DNA from: Oscillospiraceae bacterium
GTDB taxonomy: Bacteria; Bacillota; Clostridia; Saccharofermentanales; Saccharofermentanaceae
DNA: 64,000 nt
NCBI GenBank assembly: GCA_015069205.1
Contig: SVIZ01000005.1
Span: 73,377-137,376, forward strand
Reading direction: 5' to 3'
In this document: in pieces, positions 10,401 through 18,459 of the stretch
Numbering within the stretch: the stretch's first letter is position 1
Layout of the letters: every line of letters starts with the position of its first letter
Translations under genes and position numbers: made by a program
The notes under the pieces: generated by a model
The model's input: only the letters and a program-made list of their open reading frames with translations
What the model was told of the DNA's origin: nothing
Database searches by the model: none

Positions 10401-12594
10401 CGGCAGGGGAGTATCTATCAGAACTCTGTTCTCCCAGATAGGAGATCTCATCTTAAAGCTCTGTCCCTGCGTTCTTATGAGTCCTCTGTCATGTGCGCAG
10501 TTCCTGGATCCTGATAATTGCGGAATGTTTGATATCGTTGTTTTCGATGAGGCGAGCCAACTGCCTACATGTAAGGCGATAGGTGTTATCGCAAGAGGTC
10601 GTGAAGCCGTGATCGTAGGCGATCCCAAGCAGATGCCTCCTACGTCTTTCTTCACTGAACAGGTAGGTGATGAAGACGATTATGAGACTGAAGATCTTGA
10701 GAGCATTCTCGATGACTGCCTTGCGATCAGCATGCCTCAGATGTTTCTCGCGTGGCACTACAGAAGCCGTCACGAGAGTCTTATCACATTCTCTAACAAG
10801 TCATTCTACGACGGAAGACTTTATACGTTCCCGTCACCTGATGACAGACAGTCCAAGGTTACTATGGTCGACTGCGGCGGTACTTTTGATTCCGGCAAGA
10901 CCAGAACGAATAAGGCAGAAGCACAGGCAGTAATAGATGAGATAGTTAAGCGTGCTAAAGATCCCGTTCTTTCCAAATACAGTGTCGGTGTCGTTACATT
11001 CAATATCCAGCAGCAGTCCCTTATCGAAGACCTTTTGGACGAAGCTGCAAGCAAGGATCCTGAACTTGAGAAGTGGGCTTTCGGAAGTGAAGAGCCGATC
11101 TTCGTCAAGAACCTTGAGAATGTTCAGGGTGATGAGCGTGACGTTATCCTGTTCTCGGTAGGCTACGGCAAGGACGAGACAGGCAAGCTGATAATGAACT
11201 TCGGTCCTCTCAACAGAGACGGCGGCTGGAGAAGACTTAATGTAGCAGTTACGAGATCAAGAATTGAGATGAAGGTTTTCTCTTCGATCTCTCCTGAAGA
11301 GATCCGTATCAACGAGACTGCATCAGAAGGCGTCAAAGCATTTAAGAGATTCCTTCAGTATGCTGGCGGAAGCGAGGTCTGGGATCAGGACATCACATCC
11401 ACAGGAAGTTCTTCTGATAATGCAGGCACGCCTCTTATCGACAGAAATGCCGCATTCACAGGTATTGCAGATGATATCTGTGCCAGATTCAAGGCTGCGG
11501 GTTATGACACGGACAAGGGTGTCGGCAAGTCAGGATTCAAGATCGACATTGGTGTCGTATCTCCAGATAAGGAAGGTACATACTGTCTCGGCATCCTGCT
11601 CGACGGTCCTGTTTATGCGGCATCGGGTACTACTACTTCAAGAGAAATCTCACAGCTCTCGATGCTGAAAGGCTTCGGCTGGAACGTTGTCAGGATATGG
11701 TCTCTTGAATGGTGGGAGAATCCTGATAAGGTTTTCGAGAAACTCATTCAGCTGATAAATGACTCGCAGAAGGAAGGCGTTTTAACTGAGGAAGCGCCTG
11801 CTGAAGATGTTCTTTCTGATTCAACAGAAACTGCTGAAGCAGTTCCTGAAGAAGAGGGCGGACCTGAAGTAATAATCTACGGTCAGGAAACTGAAGAGAC
11901 AGCAGCAGAAGAACCCGAAGCATCTGACGATCAGACGCAAAAAAAAACGGCTGAATTAGAGAGCAGTTCCTCTGACGGAAATCCTGCGAGGGTATATAAA
12001 GCCTCTGATCTTAATCCGAGGAAAATGACGGCATCGGAATTTTGTGATGCTCTCAATACAAAGTATCTTCAGGAATGCGTAATCAAGATAGTAGATCAGG
12101 AATCTCCTATCAGTTCCGATGTTCTTGCCAAAGAACTGATCACGCATGCGGGCATCGCCAAGATGACGCCCAAACTTCGTGAGCGCTGCACATATCTTGT
12201 AAGAAGTATCGAGAAGAACGTTAAGCTTAATTACACGACGCAGAGACTTGATCCGGCAGCCGAGGATGACGATTCCGAAGTCATATTCCTCTGGAAGGAC
12301 GGAACGGAGATGGGCAAGGTCATGGACTTCTACAGAGTTCCTGCTGAAGGAGAGAAGCCCAGAAAAGCATATGACATTCCTGTTCAGGAAGCTGCATGCG
12401 CTGCAAATTATCTTGCCGTATCACAGTATGGAATGCCTTATGAGAGCCTGATAACCGAGACCTGTAAAACACTTGGACTTACCAGGGCACCTGAGGATTC
12501 GGATAACTACAGGCTCGGAAAGAGGTCAGTTGATTACTGCATCAGGCAGGGCCTTTTGCAGATGGATGACGATGGTTTCGTTAAAATGGTATAA
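7450..12594 (+). CDS. Large DUF4011-type superfamily 1 helicase with C-terminal Vsr-like nuclease and DUF3320-like domain
   Basis: The 1714-residue protein begins with the DUF4011 signature (FDLWERKLLDLSTRNSLLNL). An acidic, alanine-rich insert of about 80 residues follows (about 65-150). The helicase has Walker A GPPGTGKSQT at 398-407, Walker B DEAS at 1033-1036, VGDPKQMPPTSF, HYRSRHESL, NVQGDERDVILFSVGYG and LNVAVTRSR, i.e. UPF1-like motifs I to VI. From about 1336 to 1440 lies a PD-(D/E)XK-type domain (FKIDIGV, ILLDG, GWNVVRIWS). After a second acidic linker comes a DUF3320-like C-terminus. Such proteins act on nucleic acid and recur both as solitary housekeeping genes and in phage-defence neighbourhoods; nothing here decides between these. 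A TATAAT lies at 7407-7412 and AGGAGG at 7437-7442, before ATG 7450. Confidence 0.88.
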   Translation: MGELNLERSKVKFDLWERKLLDLSTRNSLLNLRIKGSSIPLFVPGCANIEDLIAQDKNFTIISRGEDDEPVEETESEENESVPSEAETKEDSDAAAPAEEVAEPVQEAEDKPVKEATPEAASVVDPEAVTETVHDAEPAKEPVKESKKIKGIPAKDYSIEDLADITGFKEFIEKKYEKGTIVSSLTNAVLDKNIKTLYRGAKTSMEENGANTLFLACGFLKWYEKDRKEPCYAPILLIPVELVKKFGIKYTMRRRDEDVQFNVTVSEKLRQDFKIEFDSFSKDLPSDEHGVDVNAVFAKVKEAVSSLKGWEIIESCVLGLFSFSQFVMWNDMHSHRDSIAKNKIVKSLINGSLEWEYEDMTATGKVPEEDVFLPIVADASQLAAIKRAGEGASFVLHGPPGTGKSQTITSIIANCLANGKKVLFAAEKKAALDVVYKRLEKIGIAPFCLELHSNKIRKSYVLDQLKTASEVRLKSQVDGDYDKSLEDIVAKRKELDKYVDELHAPQTCGMTLYELINVYASNQSAPDCGLFDEGFVSDLNDQRFRDIESSLGELVASSGNLNGKLPFVKASSYSQDAKSKLPSLVEEFIRAYDEFASSVAAFDKILTDHSCRIAGEPGTIGRIAGLNYAGTSIAKLKSLNLPKGLICCDDTESAYLSLRDAVYACKDALAKKAALCNDWQDGFLDLDGAVLLSELMTAKAKNALMRGIAEGNIYKKVKAYDKGNHKETLEQAFKLLTEYKNSVQNATNYITSVRGYLGELYNPGAGFPGFDISYVEALNENAHVALAEFTAFDPTGMVRKLVGNGDAFLSDAVNAFNAKTASYSAAYTNLKNTYGFEYGAFEPAADLLESKKQMAQDLLNDSEYLRDRMQFNLMASKCVDYKVTNLVKAYDSGIVDGNGIISAFRKGYSSMLISMLIDNSEVLRSFSGLVFEKKIDELARITDEFEKITRQEIYLRIAKNLPDLSKDANVSSALGILQHAIKSGGRGVSIRTLFSQIGDLILKLCPCVLMSPLSCAQFLDPDNCGMFDIVVFDEASQLPTCKAIGVIARGREAVIVGDPKQMPPTSFFTEQVGDEDDYETEDLESILDDCLAISMPQMFLAWHYRSRHESLITFSNKSFYDGRLYTFPSPDDRQSKVTMVDCGGTFDSGKTRTNKAEAQAVIDEIVKRAKDPVLSKYSVGVVTFNIQQQSLIEDLLDEAASKDPELEKWAFGSEEPIFVKNLENVQGDERDVILFSVGYGKDETGKLIMNFGPLNRDGGWRRLNVAVTRSRIEMKVFSSISPEEIRINETASEGVKAFKRFLQYAGGSEVWDQDITSTGSSSDNAGTPLIDRNAAFTGIADDICARFKAAGYDTDKGVGKSGFKIDIGVVSPDKEGTYCLGILLDGPVYAASGTTTSREISQLSMLKGFGWNVVRIWSLEWWENPDKVFEKLIQLINDSQKEGVLTEEAPAEDVLSDSTETAEAVPEEEGGPEVIIYGQETEETAAEEPEASDDQTQKKTAELESSSSDGNPARVYKASDLNPRKMTASEFCDALNTKYLQECVIKIVDQESPISSDVLAKELITHAGIAKMTPKLRERCTYLVRSIEKNVKLNYTTQRLDPAAEDDDSEVIFLWKDGTEMGKVMDFYRVPAEGEKPRKAYDIPVQEAACAANYLAVSQYGMPYESLITETCKTLGLTRAPEDSDNYRLGKRSVDYCIRQGLLQMDDDGFVKMV

Positions 12595-12603
12595 TTCACA
12601 ACG
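12590..12603 (+). promoter_or_regulatory. TATAAT box 8 bp before a start codon: candidate leaderless promoter
   Basis: TATAAT at 12590-12595 overlaps the stop codon of the helicase gene and is followed by only 8 bases before ATG 12604. There is no purine-rich ribosome site in between. A transcript starting about 7 bases after the box would have almost no leader. Confidence 0.45.
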
Positions 12604-13185
12604 ATGAGCGAAGACAACAACAACTTATTCTTTTTGAATGGTGACGATAAGCCGTTATATGAGCGACCGGGAAGATTGGATCCCGATCGTAATGTTCCTA
12701 TCACCAGACAATCCAGGGTTGATGTAAACGTTCATTACGATGAAACGCAGAAGACTTTCATCAGGGATTCCGAATCTCCGGAGTTTACCGAGCAGTCCGT
12801 AAATGCGATGGATCCGTTTGAGGATTCGGCATTGCTTAAAGGAGATGTTAAGCCTAAGGTTGTCGGTATAAGAAAAAATGCTCCCAAGGTTGAGAGCAAG
12901 ATCTTTGTTCCTGAGACAGATGTCAGCGATGTTAGACGTAAGGTCAGGACTCCGGTTTTCAACGAGCCTGAGCAGCCTTTGTATATTGCTGAAGAAGATG
13001 CTGCCGCTTCGACTGATTACATTGCTGATGCGATGAGCGGTGTCGATGATGCCGAGAAGACTGAGACAAAAGCACCGGCCGTTGCAGTTGATAACCTGGC
13101 TAAGCTAAAGATGTATGCTTTGTTGTTAGGCGTCGTAATCGTTTTGGAGACTGCCGGAATAGGTATCCTGATCGCGCTTTTCTAA
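12604..13185 (+). CDS. Hypothetical acidic protein with C-terminal membrane anchor
   Basis: I do not recognise this 193-residue protein. The first 165 residues are polar, with many Asp, Glu and Pro residues and no clear fold. The last 25 residues form one hydrophobic helix (YALLLGVVIVLETAGIGILIALF) ending at the C-terminus, so it is probably a tail-anchored protein with its bulk in the cytosol. It starts 9 bp after the stop codon of the helicase gene, so the two may be cotranscribed, although a TATAAT immediately before its ATG suggests a separate, leaderless transcript. An intrinsic terminator follows 20 bp after the stop. Confidence 0.75.
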   Translation: MSEDNNNLFFLNGDDKPLYERPGRLDPDRNVPITRQSRVDVNVHYDETQKTFIRDSESPEFTEQSVNAMDPFEDSALLKGDVKPKVVGIRKNAPKVESKIFVPETDVSDVRRKVRTPVFNEPEQPLYIAEEDAAASTDYIADAMSGVDDAEKTETKAPAVAVDNLAKLKMYALLLGVVIVLETAGIGILIALF

Positions 13186-13204
13186 TCGTTTTTCAAGCAA
13201 ATTA

Positions 13205-13237
13205 AAAGGGCTGTTTCATTAACTGAGACAGCCCTTT
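13205..13237. terminator. Bidirectional intrinsic terminator
   Basis: AAAGGGCTGT (13205-13214) pairs with ACAGCCCTTT (13228-13237), with A/T-rich flanks on both sides. It separates the plus-strand hypothetical gene from the convergent uracil permease gene. Confidence 0.8.
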
Positions 13238-13258
13238 GTCATTACCGGTTATCCGGCA

Positions 13259-14857
13259 TTATTTCTTCTTTTTCTTCTGAGTCTTTACAGGCTCGTCTGT
13301 TATCGTTGAGTCCTTGGCCTGAGCTGCTTTCTGATTGCTCTCGAAAACATAGTCTTTTCCGGGAAGGACTGCGTTAAGGATGATGCCTACGAGTGAACCT
13401 ACTGCAAGACCTGAAAGTGAGATAACGACTAAAGGCTCCGTGGCTGTGACTGTTTCTGTAACGGAATCGCCTGCCTTAGCCATTAGATCTGCAGGAATAT
13501 TTACGCTGCCGTCAGCTTCGACATAGTATTTGTTTCCGTCAACTTCATAGTATTCAACATTCTGCTGAACTTCCTTTGTGCCGACAGGGATCTTGATAGC
13601 CTGAGCTGCACTGTACTGAATACCGATCGAGAGAACGAGGATGATGGCTGCGATGATGACGTTTCTTGCCTTGCCGAAGTCGATCTTGTTCTCAACTACG
13701 TTTCTTACACCGACTGCAGAGATCATGCCGTAGAGTACAAGGGAGATACCGCCTACAACAGGTGTAGGGATAGCAGAGATGCAAGCTGCGAGCTTAGGTG
13801 AGATTGAGAAGCAGATAGCGAAAACGGCTGCAAGTCTTATTACGAAAGGATCGTAAACTTTGGAAAGAGTAAGAACGCCTGTGTTCTCGCCGTATGTTGT
13901 ATTGGCAGGAGCACCGAAAAGTGATGCCAGTGTTGTGGCAAGACCGTCTCCCATGAGTGTTCTGTGGAGTCCGGGATCCTTGATGAAGTTCTCGCCGACT
14001 GTTGAAGAGATAGCAGAGATGTCGCCGATATGCTCAACGATAGTAGCAAGAGAGATAGGAACGATTGTGATGATAGCTGTGATGAGAAGGCTTGTATTGA
14101 GGTTGCCGCCTGTGAAGATGTTGAAAACGGTATCCTCATACTTGAAAGGCAATCCGATCCATGCAGAGTTCTTGATGTTCTCGATGCTTGCAACAGAGAA
14201 GAGCTGGAAGTTGGAATTGCCGGCGATGGTGTAGTAATCACCTGATACCTGACCTGTTGCAAGAGTAAGGATGATGCAGAGTACGCATGCTCCGACAACA
14301 CCTAAAAGGATAGGGATGATCTTGATCATGCCCTTGCCCCAGATATTGCAGATTACGATGATAAGGATAGCAACGACTGCTACGATCCAGTTTGTTGAGC
14401 AGCTGTTGATAGCTGTAGCTGAAAGGCAAAGACCAATGGCAATGATGATTGGACCGGTTACGATAGGCGGGAAGAACTTCATTACACGGTTAACGCCGAA
14501 TGCCTTGATAAGTCCTGCAAGGATAAGATAAACAAGACCTGCAAGTGCAACACCGAAGCATGCATAGGGCAGGAGCTCTTTTTCGCCGTTGGGAGCGATG
14601 GCAAAATATCCTGCGAGGAATGCGAACGATGAACCTAAGAATGCGGGTACCTTTCTCTTTGAAAGAAGATGGAAGAGAATTGTTCCCAATCCTGCGAAAA
14701 GAAGTGTGGCTGAGACCGACAGACCGGTGAGGATAGGGACGAGGACGGTTGAACCGAACATAGCGAACATGTGTTGGAAACCAAGCACGATAACACGGCC
14801 GGCACCCAGTGATTTCGCGTCGTAGACAGCTCCATCCTGAAGACTGGATTTACTCAT
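13259..14857 (-). CDS. uraA: Uracil/xanthine-type nucleobase permease (NCS2 family)
   Basis: The 532-residue integral membrane protein is a proton-coupled nucleobase importer. It shows NCS2 marks such as FQHMFAMFGSTVLVPIL in the first span, VPAFLGSSFAFLAGYF, and FGAPANTTYGENTGVL near residue 310. Uracil is the likely substrate because upp is divergent next door. It is about 100 residues longer than usual: a hydrophilic segment (about residues 415-470) sits between late membrane spans and should face outside, and the C-terminus ends in a lysine run. GGAGGG precedes the ATG at 14857. A shared terminator lies past its stop. Confidence 0.9.
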   Translation of the reverse strand: MSKSSLQDGAVYDAKSLGAGRVIVLGFQHMFAMFGSTVLVPILTGLSVSATLLFAGLGTILFHLLSKRKVPAFLGSSFAFLAGYFAIAPNGEKELLPYACFGVALAGLVYLILAGLIKAFGVNRVMKFFPPIVTGPIIIAIGLCLSATAINSCSTNWIVAVVAILIIVICNIWGKGMIKIIPILLGVVGACVLCIILTLATGQVSGDYYTIAGNSNFQLFSVASIENIKNSAWIGLPFKYEDTVFNIFTGGNLNTSLLITAIITIVPISLATIVEHIGDISAISSTVGENFIKDPGLHRTLMGDGLATTLASLFGAPANTTYGENTGVLTLSKVYDPFVIRLAAVFAICFSISPKLAACISAIPTPVVGGISLVLYGMISAVGVRNVVENKIDFGKARNVIIAAIILVLSIGIQYSAAQAIKIPVGTKEVQQNVEYYEVDGNKYYVEADGSVNIPADLMAKAGDSVTETVTATEPLVVISLSGLAVGSLVGIILNAVLPGKDYVFESNQKAAQAKDSTITDEPVKTQKKKKK

Positions 14858-14971
14858 AACAAGCCCTCCGTTGTATTTGGATTTTATTTATAATAGCACT
14901 CTTATGTAAAATTCAAGCAATCATTTTGACATTTGGATGTAATAATGAGCGGTTAACGCGGTTTATGTTTA

Positions 14972-14999
14972 TTGACTTAAAAATTCATTCTACTAAAAT
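14972..14999 (+). promoter_or_regulatory. Predicted sigma-A promoter of upp
   Basis: TTGACT at 14972-14977 and TAAAAT at 14994-14999 are separated by 16 bp. The upp start codon follows 50 bp later. Confidence 0.6.
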
Positions 15000-15049
15000 A
15001 ATCAAGAGATAATTTGTACCATGTTTATCAATGTGAAAAGGAGACGAAT

Positions 15050-15694
15050 ATGCAGTACAAGGATTTTAAGAATGTTCAGGTAATGGAGCATCCGCTCATC
15101 AAGCACAAGATCTCACTCTTAAGAGACGAAAGCACCGGAACTCACGAGTTCAGACAGCTCGTTGAAGAAATCGCTACTCTCGAAGGTTATGAGGCATTAA
15201 GGAATCTTCCTCTCAAGGATGTAGAGATCCAGACACCACTCGAGAAGACAATGACTCCCATGATCGACGGTAAGAAACTTGCCATCGTTCCGATCCTTCG
15301 TGCAGGTCTCGGAATGGTACCCGGCGTTGAGGCTCTCGTTCCTCTTGCCAAGGTAGGCCACATCGGTCTTTACAGAGACCCTGAGACACATGAACCTCAC
15401 GATTACTACTGCAAGCTTCCTGATCCAATCGATCAGCGTCTCATTCTTGTTGTTGACCCTATGCTTGCTACAGGCGGTTCAGCTGTTGATGCCATCAATT
15501 CGATCAAGGCTCACGGCGGAAAGAACATCAAGTTCATGTGCATCATTGCAGCTCCCGTAGGTATCGAGAGACTTGCAAAGGCACATCCCGACGTTGATAT
15601 CTATGTCGGCAACGTTGACAGGGAACTCAACGAAAATGCGTATATTCTCCCTGGTTTGGGAGATGCGGGTGACCGTATTTTCGGCACCAAATAA
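15050..15694 (+). CDS. upp: Uracil phosphoribosyltransferase
   Basis: The enzyme makes UMP from uracil and PRPP in pyrimidine salvage. The 214-residue length and the sequence fit the family closely: [13 protein letters not shown], the PRPP loop [15 protein letters not shown] and the C-terminal uracil-binding [16 protein letters not shown]. The start is ATG 15050 with AAGGAG at 15038-15043; a longer frame from TTG 15014 has no such site. It stands divergent to the uracil permease gene, so uptake and conversion of uracil are encoded side by side. An amino-acid-binding lipoprotein gene follows 32 bp later. Confidence 0.96.
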   Translation: MQYKDFKNVQVMEHPLIKHKISLLRDESTGTHEFRQLVEEIATLEGYEALRNLPLKDVEIQTPLEKTMTPMIDGKKLAIVPILRAGLGMVPGVEALVPLAKVGHIGLYRDPETHEPHDYYCKLPDPIDQRLILVVDPMLATGGSAVDAINSIKAHGGKNIKFMCIIAAPVGIERLAKAHPDVDIYVGNVDRELNENAYILPGLGDAGDRIFGTK

Positions 15695-15726
15695 ATAAAC
15701 CGGAAACAATTGGAGGAAAGTGTTTT

Positions 15727-16503
15727 ATGGTTATGAAGAAGGTTTTGGCATCTGTTATGGCAGTTGCTACATTGGCACTTGCTATCGCAGGATGCGGCAA
15801 GAAGGATGATAAGAAGTTCGTCGTTGGTTTCGACCAGGAATTCCCGCCTATGGGATTCGTTGCCGATGACGGTTCTTATGCAGGTTTCGATCTTGATCTT
15901 GCACAGGAGTGTGCAAAGCGTATGGGACGTGAATTCGTAGCACAGCCTATCGCTTGGGATTCAAAGGACCAGGAACTTAAGTCAGGCAACATTGACTGCA
16001 TCTGGAACGGTTTTACCATAAGCGGCAGAGAAGACGGATACACATGGTCTGAGCCTTACATGGTCAACGATCAGGTAGTAGTTGTTAAGAATGATTCAGG
16101 CATCACATCACTTGCTGATCTTGCAGGCCTTAAGGTTGCAGTTCAGAAGGATTCATCAGGTCTTGCTGCATTGAATGACAATCCGGCTCTCACAGATACT
16201 TTCGGTGAGCTCGTTGAAATCGATTCATATCTCCAGGCAATGATGGAACTTGAGATGGGCAGTGTAGATGCAATCGTTATGGATGAGATCGTTGCCCGTT
16301 ACGAGATCCAGACATCAGGCAAGCCTTTTGCAATCCTTGATGAGGCTGTAGCTTCCGAAGAATACGGTGTCGGTTTCCTTCTCGGAAATACAGCACTTCG
16401 TGACGAAGTTCAGAAGACCCTTGAAGATATGGCTGCTGACGGAACAATGAAGCAGATCTCAGAGAAGTGGTTCGGTTCTGACGTTACTATCATCGGCAAG
16501 TAA
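15727..16503 (+). CDS. Amino-acid ABC transporter substrate-binding lipoprotein
   Basis: The protein (258 residues) has a signal peptide and lipobox LAIAGC with the lipid-bearing Cys at position 23, so it should be anchored on the outer face of the membrane. The rest is a family 3 solute-binding fold, with FPPMGF, YAGFDLDLA, WNGFTISGRE and DAIVMDE. These usually bind polar amino acids such as glutamine, cystine or arginine. GGAGG at 15712-15716 precedes ATG 15727. It belongs with the permease and ATPase genes downstream, but an intrinsic terminator and a new promoter separate it from them, so the binding protein can be made in excess. Confidence 0.93.
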   Translation: MVMKKVLASVMAVATLALAIAGCGKKDDKKFVVGFDQEFPPMGFVADDGSYAGFDLDLAQECAKRMGREFVAQPIAWDSKDQELKSGNIDCIWNGFTISGREDGYTWSEPYMVNDQVVVVKNDSGITSLADLAGLKVAVQKDSSGLAALNDNPALTDTFGELVEIDSYLQAMMELEMGSVDAIVMDEIVARYEIQTSGKPFAILDEAVASEEYGVGFLLGNTALRDEVQKTLEDMAADGTMKQISEKWFGSDVTIIGK

Positions 16504-16525
16504 TATTAGTGATTAAATGACTTTC

Positions 16526-16563
16526 AAAAGCTGTTCCGGGTATTTCCGGAGCAGCTTTTTATT
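16526..16563 (+). terminator. Intrinsic terminator after the binding-protein gene
   Basis: AAAAGCTGTTCCGG (16526-16539) pairs with CCGGAGCAGCTTTT (16546-16559) and is followed by TATT. It may be partial, letting some transcripts continue into the permease gene. Confidence 0.8.
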
Positions 16564-16592
16564 ATGGTAAAGCAAGTTTTCCATATATTTGT

Positions 16593-16607
16593 TATAATCT
16601 GTTCGTT
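16593..16607 (+). promoter_or_regulatory. TATAAT box 9 bp before a start codon: candidate leaderless promoter
   Basis: TATAAT at 16593-16598 is followed by 9 bases and ATG 16608. No ribosome site is visible. It lies between a terminator and the permease gene, where a new promoter is expected. Confidence 0.5.
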
Positions 16608-17279
16608 ATGGGTTCATTACAGTCGACATTGATTCAATTGCTTCAGGGCTTCAAGTTTACGTTCGGGATCTTCTTCTTCACGTTGATCTTCTCGATCCCT
16701 TTGGGTCTGCTTGTATCCAAGGGCAGAATGTCCAAGATAAAGATCGTATCGCTTATTTTCCAGCTTTACATCTCTGTCTTAAGGGGCACACCTCTCATGC
16801 TTCAGCTCCTGCTGGTATATTTCGGACCTTATTATATTTTCGGGGTCAATCTCGGAAGCATCCAGCTTGGACCGTTCAACTACAGGTTCATCGCCACCAT
16901 CGTTGCGTTCTCTTTGAATTATGCGGCATATTTTGCCGAGATCTTCAGAGGCGGCATCCAGTCCATGTCCAAAGGTCAGTATGAAGCAGCGACAGTTTTG
17001 GGCTTCTCGAAAATGCAGACCTACTTCAAGATCATCCTGCCTCAGGTCGTAAAGCGCGTGCTGCCTTCAGTTTCCAATGAGATAATCACGCTCGTAAAAG
17101 ATACGTCACTTGCACAGGTCCTCTCGGTAACAGAGATGTTCACAAAGGCTTCCGCAGCCGCATCGGCACAGGTATCGGTAATTCCTTTTATAGTTGCCGG
17201 CGCTTTCTACTACGTGACGAACCTGATAATCGAACAGATATTAAACCGCGTGGAGAAATCCATGTCTTACTATTCTTAA
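16608..17279 (+). CDS. Amino-acid ABC transporter permease
   Basis: The 223-residue membrane protein has about five spans of the HisM/GlnP type. The EAA loop, which contacts the ATPase, reads [22 protein letters not shown] (in part, near residues 125-146), and [12 protein letters not shown] lies in the early part. It works with the binding lipoprotein upstream and the ATPase gene 13 bp downstream. The start has no ribosome binding site; the reading from ATG 16608 is supported by the family N-terminus beginning with a short amphipathic stretch before the first span. Confidence 0.92.
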   Translation: MGSLQSTLIQLLQGFKFTFGIFFFTLIFSIPLGLLVSKGRMSKIKIVSLIFQLYISVLRGTPLMLQLLLVYFGPYYIFGVNLGSIQLGPFNYRFIATIVAFSLNYAAYFAEIFRGGIQSMSKGQYEAATVLGFSKMQTYFKIILPQVVKRVLPSVSNEIITLVKDTSLAQVLSVTEMFTKASAAASAQVSVIPFIVAGAFYYVTNLIIEQILNRVEKSMSYYS

Positions 17280-17292
17280 TGGGGTAAGCCAA

Positions 17293-18051
17293 ATGCCGGA
17301 AACAAAAAGCGACGTTGTCCTTGAGATAAATAAAGTATATAAGTCCTTCGACGATCTGGAGGTCCTTAAGGGCATTACCATGGAGGTAAAGCGCGGCGAG
17401 GTTGTTGCCGTCATAGGTCCTTCGGGCGGCGGTAAGTCTACTCTCCTAAGATGCGCCACCACTCTCGAAAAGGTCGACGCCGGCAAGATCGTCATCGGCG
17501 GTGATGTTCTTTGCGAAGACGGTCAATACTGTGACAAGAAACTCGAAAAGCAGATCCGCTCAAAGTTCGGTCTCGTATTCCAGAATTTCAATCTTTTCCC
17601 GCATTTCTCGGTTAAGAGAAACATCACAGAGGCTTTGATCCACGTCCACAAGAAGAGCAAGGAGGAGGCAGATACGATCTGCGATCAGCTTCTTGCAAAG
17701 ATGGATCTTAAGGAGAAAGCCGATGCTTATCCCTGCAATCTTTCAGGCGGCCAGCAGCAGAGAGTTTCCATCGCGCGAGCTCTTGCCACGAACCCTGAGA
17801 TCATCTTCTTTGACGAGCCTACATCCGCATTGGATCCTGAGCTCACCAAAGGCGTTTTGAATGTCATCAAGGAGCTCGCTAAAGAGAAGATGACAATGGT
17901 TATCGTTACTCACGAGATGAGCTTTGCCAGAGATGTAGCCGACCGAATCATATTCATGGATGGCGGCGTTATCGTTGAGGAAGGTCCTGCATACGAACTT
18001 GTAACAAACCCTAAGCAGGAGAGAACAAAGGCATTCCTGGCCGGTTATTGA
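17293..18051 (+). CDS. Amino-acid ABC transporter ATP-binding protein (GlnQ-like)
   Basis: The 252-residue ATPase drives the importer. It has Walker [10 protein letters not shown] at 42-50, Q-loop [11 protein letters not shown], the signature LSGGQQQR near 149-156, Walker B with [15 protein letters not shown], and the H-loop VTHEM. It follows the permease by 13 bp and surely shares its transcript. Slightly longer than GlnQ (about 240 residues) because of a short insert near [14 protein letters not shown]. Confidence 0.95.
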   Translation: MPETKSDVVLEINKVYKSFDDLEVLKGITMEVKRGEVVAVIGPSGGGKSTLLRCATTLEKVDAGKIVIGGDVLCEDGQYCDKKLEKQIRSKFGLVFQNFNLFPHFSVKRNITEALIHVHKKSKEEADTICDQLLAKMDLKEKADAYPCNLSGGQQQRVSIARALATNPEIIFFDEPTSALDPELTKGVLNVIKELAKEKMTMVIVTHEMSFARDVADRIIFMDGGVIVEEGPAYELVTNPKQERTKAFLAGY

Positions 18052-18059
18052 TTTATTCA

Positions 18060-18290
18060 GCAGTAGAGACAAAGCAACTACACGTTGATGTGAGGCAGTA
18101 GCACCTGAAGGCTTCGCCGTCAAGGGACGTAAACTTGCCTTCGGCACCATTGACTGCTCATCTTTACAGGTACATAAATCAGTGTTCAAGAGGTCGGATA
18201 CCCGACCTCGCATCTGGAGATGCCGTTCTTTACAAAGTTTCCGGCTGGCAGCGATCGATCAAACCCGTATATAACAAAAGTGAATGTTTA
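18060..18290. other. Unassigned intergenic region with several stable hairpins; possible structured RNA
   Basis: This 360-bp gap between the ATPase and TetR genes holds several nested or neighbouring stems: GAAGG/CCTTC around CAAG/CTTG in the 18105-18155 area, then GAGGTCGG-ATAC-CCGACCTC at about 18192-18211 and GCATCT-GG-AGATGC directly after. The stretch ends before a separate promoter at 18335. I see no match to a riboswitch or housekeeping RNA that I know, and the strand is unclear. There is no poly-T terminator directly after the last stem. Confidence 0.35.
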
Positions 18291-18334
18291 TCTGTTTCTT
18301 AAATCGATTTTAGCGTTTTTGAAATGGTATCTTC

Positions 18335-18363
18335 TTGACCTAATTTCAGACTGATAGTACAAT
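18335..18363 (+). promoter_or_regulatory. Predicted sigma-A promoter of the TetR gene
   Basis: TTGACC at 18335-18340, a 17-bp spacer and TACAAT at 18358-18363 make a near-consensus promoter, about 97 bp before the TetR start codon. Confidence 0.75.
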
Positions 18364-18366
18364 AAT

Positions 18367-18393
18367 TGAACCAACAGTTCAGAAATTGAACTG
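18367..18393 (+). promoter_or_regulatory. Probable operator of the TetR regulator
   Basis: CAGTTCA (18375-18381) and TGAACTG (18387-18393) form a perfect inverted repeat around GAAAT. A further TGAAC at 18367-18371 pairs with GTTCA at 18377-18381. The element covers the expected transcription start just after the -10 box, so a bound repressor would block the promoter. Confidence 0.65.
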
Positions 18394-18459
18394 CTAGTAT
18401 GAAATTAGACATTGAAAATAGCACTTTCAAAACTGGCAAAACTGGATTGGAGACGGAAT

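Noticed and set aside
17743..18213. A minus-strand 156-residue ORF across the ABC ATPase end and the hairpin-rich gap
   Set aside because: Most of it is antisense to the ATPase gene, and it has no ribosome site or recognisable domain.
18060..18290. c-di-GMP, glycine, FMN, TPP or SAM riboswitch, 6S RNA, SRP RNA or tmRNA
   Set aside because: I compared the conserved cores that I know and none is present. The gap is also followed by a separate promoter for the next gene.
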